A model generated the notes under the pieces. The model was given only the letters and a program-made list of their open reading frames with translations. It had not been told where the DNA came from and did not search any database. From WYEG01 sp049414625 (GTDB taxonomy: Bacteria > Desulfobacterota > Thermodesulfobacteria > Thermodesulfobacteriales > Thermodesulfobacteriaceae), in NCBI GenBank assembly GCA_049414625.1, contig JBMSAU010000008.1, positions 1-18,851 on the forward strand: 18,851 bases of DNA, in the 5' to 3' direction. Made by a program: the position numbers and the translations under genes. Of the stretch, positions 14,081 through 18,851 are shown one piece after another. How positions within the stretch are numbered: position 1 is the stretch's first letter; each line of letters opens with the position of its first letter.

Positions 14081-16036
14081 ATGAAGAGCTTACCTTTAAA
14101 GAGCGTGATCGTTGGCACAGCTGGGCATGTAGACCATGGTAAGTCAACTCTTGTAAAAGTCTTAACTGGCATCGACCCTGATAGACTGAAGGAAGAAAAG
14201 GAAAGAGGCATAACGATAGACCTCGGTTTTGCTCATCTTATTCTGCCTTCGGGTATCCTTGCTGGCATCGTTGATGTTCCAGGTCATGAAAGGTTCATTC
14301 ATAACATGGTTATCGGAGCTGGTGGAGTAGACCTTGTTATGCTCGTAATCGCCGCTGATGAGGGGGTTATGCCTCAAACGGTTGAACACTTAGAAATTTG
14401 CGAGCTTCTGGGAATTAAAGATGGTTTCGTTGTTTTGACGAAAGTAGACTTAGTGGATGAGGAACTTTTGGAACTTATTACCGAAGATATCAGGGAATTC
14501 CTTAAAGGAACTTTTCTTGAGGGGGCTCCTATCATTCCCTTTTCAGCGGTTACCCTCCAAGGCAAGGAAGATATTATCAAAGTCCTTGATGAAAAGGCAA
14601 AAAAGGTCCAAGAGAAACCAATTCACAAACCCTTCAGGCTTCCCATTGACGGAGTTTTTACAGTAAAGGGTCATGGCACGGTTGTAAGAGGGACCGCAAT
14701 TTCAGGAGAGGTTGCTGTCGGCGATGAAGTAATGGTCTATCCCCAAGGCATCTTAACCAAGGTGAGAAGCATCCAAGTGCATGGAAAGCCTGTGGATAAG
14801 GCTTACGCTGGAATGCGCACTGCCTTAAATCTTCTTAATGTGTCAAAGGATGAAGTCGAGAGAGGAAATGTGGTCTCTTTACCTGGCGTATTAAAGCCTA
14901 CCCAATGGCTTGATGTGGAGATAAAAACGGTCAGAAAATTAAGTAAACCTCTTAAAAATTTCGAAAATCTTCTGCTTTACATTGGCACTTCCGAGGTTTT
15001 AGCTAAACTTATTTTGGTTGTAAAAAATGAGCTTTCAGCAAACGAGAGGGATGTTGCTCAGTTGTATGTTAGTAAACCCATTGTTTGCTTTAGAGATGAT
15101 CGGTTTATCCTTAGAAGACCTGGGACGAACGAGACGGTTGCTGGTGGAAGGGTGCTTCTAGCAGTTACCACAAAAAGAAAGCGCACCAAACCCTGGGAAA
15201 AGGAAGAGCTCTTGTTTTTAGCGCAAGGAGATGCCTCTGAAATTGCTTACTATCTAATTAAGAACAAAGGAAGAAGAGGTTTAAAGGTAGAAGATTTAAG
15301 CTATTCCTTATCCGTCTATGGTCAAGAGATTGAGGACATAATAAAAAGTTTGAATGAAAAGCTGATCATCATTCCCGAGGGGCAGACAAGCTATCTCTTT
15401 GCGAACTCAGCTTTAGCGGAGTTAAAAGAAGAGATCCTTGAAAGGTTAGAAAAGTATCATCAAGCTAACCCGCTATCTCCGGGCTTGAGCAAAGAAGCTC
15501 TAAAGAGCAGGCTTTCTGATGAGCCAAATTACTTACTTTATGAAAGGGCGCTTTCCCAACTCTTGCACGAGCAGAAGATTCATAAAGATAAGGACTTATA
15601 TCTTTTACCGCAGTATCGTAGTATAAAATCTACTGAATTAGAGGAAGTTAAGAAAAAGGTCGAACAAACCTTCTTAAAAGAGGGTCTTACCCCAAGGGAT
15701 GCTGAGGAAATTTTACTTGATTTTGGTGATAAATACTATGTAGCTAAGGAGCTTTTTAAAATACTACAGAGAGAAAACGTTCTCATCCCTTTAACTGAGA
15801 AGTTAGTCTATCATCGTGATATTTTAGAGGAAGTAAAAAGAAAAGTTTTTGCCTACTTCGAAAGGCACAAAGAGCTAACCGTCTCTGCCTTTAGGGATTT
15901 ATTAGGGGGTAATTTAAGCAGAAAATACCTTATACCACTTTTAGAATACCTTGATAAAGAAAAAATTACCCTTAGGGTGGGCGATAAAAGGGTTCTTCGA
16001 AAGACATTAACTCAAGTTTCAACAACCAAGACTTAG
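14081..16036 (+). CDS. selB: Selenocysteine-specific elongation factor SelB
   Basis: SelB delivers selenocysteyl-tRNA to UGA codons that are followed by a SECIS hairpin. The 651-residue protein has the EF-Tu-like GTPase part (G1 GTAGHVDHGKST at about 12-23, ITIDLGFA, DVPGHERFI, LTKVDL), beta-barrel domains with GHGTVVRGT, and a long C-terminal part of winged-helix repeats (about 380-651) that binds SECIS RNA. This tail and the length distinguish it from EF-Tu. It implies that the organism uses selenocysteine. No selA, selD or tRNA-Sec is in the window, and no in-frame UGA with a SECIS was found here. It follows glyS after 13 nt with a weak ribosome-binding site. Confidence 0.95.
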   Translation: MKSLPLKSVIVGTAGHVDHGKSTLVKVLTGIDPDRLKEEKERGITIDLGFAHLILPSGILAGIVDVPGHERFIHNMVIGAGGVDLVMLVIAADEGVMPQTVEHLEICELLGIKDGFVVLTKVDLVDEELLELITEDIREFLKGTFLEGAPIIPFSAVTLQGKEDIIKVLDEKAKKVQEKPIHKPFRLPIDGVFTVKGHGTVVRGTAISGEVAVGDEVMVYPQGILTKVRSIQVHGKPVDKAYAGMRTALNLLNVSKDEVERGNVVSLPGVLKPTQWLDVEIKTVRKLSKPLKNFENLLLYIGTSEVLAKLILVVKNELSANERDVAQLYVSKPIVCFRDDRFILRRPGTNETVAGGRVLLAVTTKRKRTKPWEKEELLFLAQGDASEIAYYLIKNKGRRGLKVEDLSYSLSVYGQEIEDIIKSLNEKLIIIPEGQTSYLFANSALAELKEEILERLEKYHQANPLSPGLSKEALKSRLSDEPNYLLYERALSQLLHEQKIHKDKDLYLLPQYRSIKSTELEEVKKKVEQTFLKEGLTPRDAEEILLDFGDKYYVAKELFKILQRENVLIPLTEKLVYHRDILEEVKRKVFAYFERHKELTVSAFRDLLGGNLSRKYLIPLLEYLDKEKITLRVGDKRVLRKTLTQVSTTKT

Positions 16037-16077
16037 CCCATTTTATGCGCTCGCCGGCGTCAGCTAAAGAACTTTTT
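16033..16077 (+). terminator. Possible weak terminator after selB
   Basis: TTAGC, which includes the selB stop codon, can pair with GCTAA (16063-16067), with a small CGC/GCG stem inside. TTTTT follows at 16073-16077, six nt after the stem. The stem is weak and the U tract is short and separated, so this is only a candidate. Confidence 0.3.
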
Positions 16078-16106
16078 CTCTTGTTTATTTGAGATCTCTC
16101 GCAGTT

Positions 16107-16200
16107 CATGTAGGTCCGAATAGAAAAAAATATCCAAGCTACAAAGGCAAGAGGTCTCTTCGTATGATGTCGTCCTGTTGGAGCCGTTCACCCCTACATG
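16107..16200. other. Unidentified structured element between selB and the Lon-like gene
   Basis: CATGTAGG (16107-16114) and CCTACATG (16193-16200) form a perfect 8-bp stem closing 78 nt, including a small AAGAG/CTCTT hairpin near 16149-16160. Two imperfect direct copies of a GAG-TCTCT-CG...ATGT-GTCC motif lie at 16091-16117 and 16151-16174. The span (94 nt) and 8-bp closing stem recall tRNA-Sec, but no UCA anticodon loop or T-arm was found in either orientation. It may be a repeat element or an unknown RNA; strand is undetermined. Confidence 0.35.
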
Positions 16201-16206
16201 TTCTTC

Positions 16207-18579
16207 TTATTTTTTCTCTTTTTTTTCTTTTTTCTTTGTTTTCTTAGATTTCTTTTTTTCTACCTCTTTAGTTATCTCGTAGAAATTTTTCAATTCTTTC
16301 TTGACCTTTTTATGGAACTTATCTGGTTTCATTCCTGTGAGAAGCTCTATAGCATCATCTATATGCTCAATTTGGTAAAGATGGAATGTTCCTTCTTTAA
16401 TGGCAGAGAGCACCTCTTCATCAAGCAGGACCTCGTCGTAATTTTGAACCGGGATAATGACCCCTTGGGTACCTGACATTTTAATTAACTTACAAACTTT
16501 AAAAAAGCCCTCAATCTTTTCCTTTATACCGCCAACAGGCTGAATGTTACCAAACTGGTCAATAGAACCGGTTATAGCCAAATCCTGCCTGAGTGGGATC
16601 TTGGCTATAGCGGAAAGCAGAGCTAAGAGCTCAGCAGCTGAGGCGCTGTCTCCCTCCACAAACTCATAGCCTTGCTCAAAGGTAAGGGTTGCCGACAGTT
16701 GTAAAGGAAAGTCTCCGCTATACTTATGGAAAAGATAGGCAGATAGAATGTAGACCCCTTTAGAATGAATGGGGCCGCTAAGGTCTATTTCTCTTTCTAT
16801 ATGAACTACCCCTTTACTACCAGGGTAGACGGTTGCGGTTATTCTGCTTGGCTTACCAAAGGAATAATCACCAAGGGATAAGACACTAAGTCCATTGATT
16901 TGCCCTACTTTTTTTCCTTCAACGGAGATTATGATCTTTCCATTCTTTATAAGCTCTAAGATCTTTTCCTCGATAAGGTTTAGACGGTAGATTTTTTCTC
17001 TGATGGCTCTTTTTATATGTGATGCTTCGATAAAATCACCTTCAGAGTAAGCATTTGCCTCTTGGAGTAGAGTGGAAAGTTCTGCAAAGTTAAACCGAGC
17101 CTTTTTTAAATTTCCAGCTTCATAGATAGAAAATTTCAAAACCTCAGTTAAGGCTTCGGGTGTTAAATCCTTTAAGTTTTTATCAACAATTATCTTTTTA
17201 ACGATGCTGGGAAAGACTGAAAGAAATTCTTCGTCAACAGGCACCTTAGCATCAAATTCTGCTTTAATCTTGAAAAGCTCTGAAAATTCTTCATCATAGT
17301 TAGTCAATAGATAATATAGATAAGGGTCGCCTATGAGAAAAACTTTAGCTGAGAAAGGAATTGGTTCAGGGGATAAGCCTACATGCGGAACGGGTATTTC
17401 TTCCATCATTCCGCCCATGATAAAAAGTTTTCCATGTTTTATGGTACGCTTAAGCAGGAAATAGAGAGCGGGATTTTTTAAGACCTCCCAGAGGTCCAAG
17501 ATCAAGTATCCACCGTTAGCTTTATGAAGGCTTCCTGGAGTGAGGCTTAAATGGTCAGCATAGAGGATCCCCATCTCAGCCCGGTAGTTAATCTGACCAA
17601 AAAGCCCCTTAAGAGTGGGAACTTTCTCATAAACAACGGGTGCTCCCTTTAGCTCCGAGTTATCAACCAATAGATTTGCTCGAAAGATGTTAAGAGCTTT
17701 GTTTATCCCAGACTGAGCCATTAAGTTCCCTTTGGCCTTTTCCCATTCAATAAAAAGATGGATGTTTTTCACAAGCTCCTTTTTTAAAGACCCTAAATAT
17801 TCAATAACGTCTTTAAGGTCTTTGAACTCCTCGAAAAGGTCTTTTAAGGCCTTATTTATCAGTTCTTCTGCTATTTTATTTCTCAGGTTGATCAGAGCGT
17901 CTCCAAACTCGGCATCTAAATCCCTTAGCCTTCTCATGTATTCTCGCATGATTGGCTCAAACTCTTGAATATTTTTTTGATACTCTGCCCTTACCCTTGG
18001 GTCTTTGAGAAGCTCCTCTTCTGAAACAGGGGTTTCAATTCGAAAGAGAGGTAGCAAACGCACCCCTTGCGGACTAAAAAGCACCATTAGATTATGTTCT
18101 TTAGCCTTTTCAGTCAACTCCTGAATAACCTCTTCCTTCTTTTTATCGATGCTTTTAGTAATATTAGCGATCTCTTCTTCATACTCTTTGCCTTCAAAGG
18201 CTCTAAAGGTTTCTCTTTTTAAAAACTCAAGGGCATTCTCTATCAACTCAACGAACCTTTTACCCTTCCCAGGAGGGAAGATCAAAGCTTTAGGTCTAAT
18301 CGGGTCATCGAAGTTATTGACATAGCATACATCTTGAGGGGTGGGTTTACTGCTAGCAACTTCTTTCACCTTGCGAAGAGTATAGGTTGTTCGCCCAACT
18401 CCTGGGATTCCGCATACATAAACATTATAACCCTCGTCCTCAAGCCCCAAGGCGAGGTTAAAAGCCTTTTCAACACGACCTTGATGAGGAAAAACCTCTT
18501 GAGGTGCTACATCTTTTGTCCCGGTTTGGAAGTTATAAGGAAAAGCTAAATCTTCGAACCCGATCTGCTTCCAGGACAT
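16207..18579 (-). CDS. Lon-like ATP-binding protease (AAA_32 / YcbZ-type family)
   Basis: This 790-residue protein combines an N-terminal ATPase-like region, a long helical insertion (about 110-290) and a C-terminal Lon-type serine-lysine protease domain. The P-loop is GIPGVGRTT at about 57-65, with Arg at the usual Lys position. GGYLILDLWEVL is a Walker B-like stretch. The protease dyad is S645 in EGDSAS and K686 in GGIKEKIEGF, with TGSIDQFGNIQPVGG before the lysine. The tail is almost pure Lys/Glu. It differs from classical Lon in lacking the LON substrate domain. A role in protein quality control is inferred. The ATG at 18579 is chosen because GGGAGG lies four nt upstream; an ATG at 18597 would add MDKGGS and lacks such a site. 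Confidence 0.9.
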   Translation of the reverse strand: MSWKQIGFEDLAFPYNFQTGTKDVAPQEVFPHQGRVEKAFNLALGLEDEGYNVYVCGIPGVGRTTYTLRKVKEVASSKPTPQDVCYVNNFDDPIRPKALIFPPGKGKRFVELIENALEFLKRETFRAFEGKEYEEEIANITKSIDKKKEEVIQELTEKAKEHNLMVLFSPQGVRLLPLFRIETPVSEEELLKDPRVRAEYQKNIQEFEPIMREYMRRLRDLDAEFGDALINLRNKIAEELINKALKDLFEEFKDLKDVIEYLGSLKKELVKNIHLFIEWEKAKGNLMAQSGINKALNIFRANLLVDNSELKGAPVVYEKVPTLKGLFGQINYRAEMGILYADHLSLTPGSLHKANGGYLILDLWEVLKNPALYFLLKRTIKHGKLFIMGGMMEEIPVPHVGLSPEPIPFSAKVFLIGDPYLYYLLTNYDEEFSELFKIKAEFDAKVPVDEEFLSVFPSIVKKIIVDKNLKDLTPEALTEVLKFSIYEAGNLKKARFNFAELSTLLQEANAYSEGDFIEASHIKRAIREKIYRLNLIEEKILELIKNGKIIISVEGKKVGQINGLSVLSLGDYSFGKPSRITATVYPGSKGVVHIEREIDLSGPIHSKGVYILSAYLFHKYSGDFPLQLSATLTFEQGYEFVEGDSASAAELLALLSAIAKIPLRQDLAITGSIDQFGNIQPVGGIKEKIEGFFKVCKLIKMSGTQGVIIPVQNYDEVLLDEEVLSAIKEGTFHLYQIEHIDDAIELLTGMKPDKFHKKVKKELKNFYEITKEVEKKKSKKTKKKEKKEKK

Positions 18580-18609
18580 AGAACCTCCCTTATCCATTTT
18601 TATTGTTCA

Positions 18610-18638
18610 ATTTTACTGAAAATGAGTAATTAAAACAA
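18610..18638 (-). promoter_or_regulatory. Candidate promoter of the Lon-like protease gene
   Basis: On the minus strand TTGTTT (18633-18638) is followed after 17 nt by TAAAAT (18610-18615). The start would be near 18603, about 24 nt before the ATG at 18579. The -35 is poor. No CIRCE-type heat-shock element was found. Confidence 0.35.
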
Positions 18639-18659
18639 GGTGCTTCTCTTTGTTTAGTA

Positions 18660-18728
18660 TCAACCACTTGAGTAGGTATGTAGTAGGATTTGCTTAAGGA
18701 AAATCCTGAGAGCAATTTTCAACCACTT
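18660..18728. repeat. 10-bp direct repeat upstream of the Lon-like gene
   Basis: TCAACCACTT occurs at 18660-18669 and again at 18719-18728, 59 bp apart, upstream of the candidate promoter. It could be a pair of regulator sites or chance in a short AT-rich stretch. Apart from this, the promoter and the 11-mer at 18749, I see nothing in the final 250 nt. Confidence 0.4.
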
Positions 18729-18748
18729 ATCATTCCTTCATAGTAATG

Positions 18749-18759
18749 TGAGGCTGTTC
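18749..18759 (-). repeat. Inverted copy of the 11-mer near the left edge
   Basis: TGAGGCTGTTC followed by T and six A is the reverse complement of the 11-mer at 102-112. The sequence inward from the two copies differs, so they are not ends of the same element copy within this window. Downstream to the window end the sequence is rich in CCTC/CCC and has no recognisable gene. Confidence 0.25.
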
Positions 18760-18851
18760 TAAAAAATCCCTCATCGGGACACCCCTCCAACCTCTAAAGG
18801 AGCTGACCTACTCCTCACCCTATCCCACGCCCCTTCCACCAACATAGGCTT

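Noticed and set aside
16107..16200. tRNA-Sec (selC) next to selB
   Set aside because: The 8-bp end stem and length fit, but neither strand has a UCA anticodon loop, a T-arm with TTCGANNC at the right place, or a CCA/GCCA end.
16198..16476. 92-residue open frame antisense to the Lon-like gene end
   Set aside because: Its Phe-rich start is the complement of the Lys/Glu-rich tail of the protease; a shadow.
1..18851. CRISPR array, rRNA or tRNA genes, intact insertion sequence
   Set aside because: No regularly spaced repeats, tRNA cloverleaf, rRNA segment or transposase was seen on either strand.

Overview
The window looks like chromosomal DNA from a thermophilic, strictly Gram-negative-type bacterium. 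It is AT-rich (about 40% GC by eye), its proteins are rich in Lys, Glu and Ile, EF-Ts is the short ~200-residue form, GlyRS is the two-subunit type, and SelB is present. This combination fits Thermodesulfobacteriota such as Thermodesulfobacterium or Caldimicrobium. That placement is inference from gene content and composition, not a database result.

Region by region: 149-1054 (+) is a YhcC-like radical SAM protein. 1059-1694 (-) is a lipoprotein with two BON domains, divergent from an unrecognised 130-residue helical protein (1693-2085, +); their start codons overlap and each promoter lies inside the other gene. From 7999 down to 2082 on the minus strand runs a long translation and envelope operon: rpsB, tsf, pyrH, frr, uppS, cdsA, an HD-domain gene and ddl. 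It makes ribosomal protein S2, EF-Ts, UMP kinase and ribosome recycling factor, then the lipid carrier, CDP-diacylglycerol and D-Ala-D-Ala for envelope building. A compact leader RNA with a 9-bp stem and a 7-bp pseudoknot that ends exactly at the rpsB Shine-Dalgarno precedes it.

Divergent from rpsB is ftsE (8021-8659), followed by the wreckage of ftsX and an M23/EnvC-like murein hydrolase activator (8686-9326). The fragments still read as recognisable peptide pieces, but with stops, frameshifts, a large internal loss and a 13-bp tandem duplication that breaks the frame. ftsE itself seems to have lost its last ~11 residues to a stop codon. The FtsEX-EnvC cell-division module therefore appears to be decaying here.

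9327-9800 (-) is a small protein resembling the pre-PUA/PUA RNA-binding architecture. A GC-rich REP-like element (9842-9980) follows, then a plus-strand operon purM-glyQ-glyS-selB (10082-16036), tightly packed and with a good promoter. Between selB and the convergent Lon-like protease gene (16207-18579, -) lies a 170-nt gap with an unexplained structured element. The last 250 nt hold the probable promoter of the Lon-like gene, a 10-bp direct repeat, and an 11-mer that recurs inverted near the left edge of the window.
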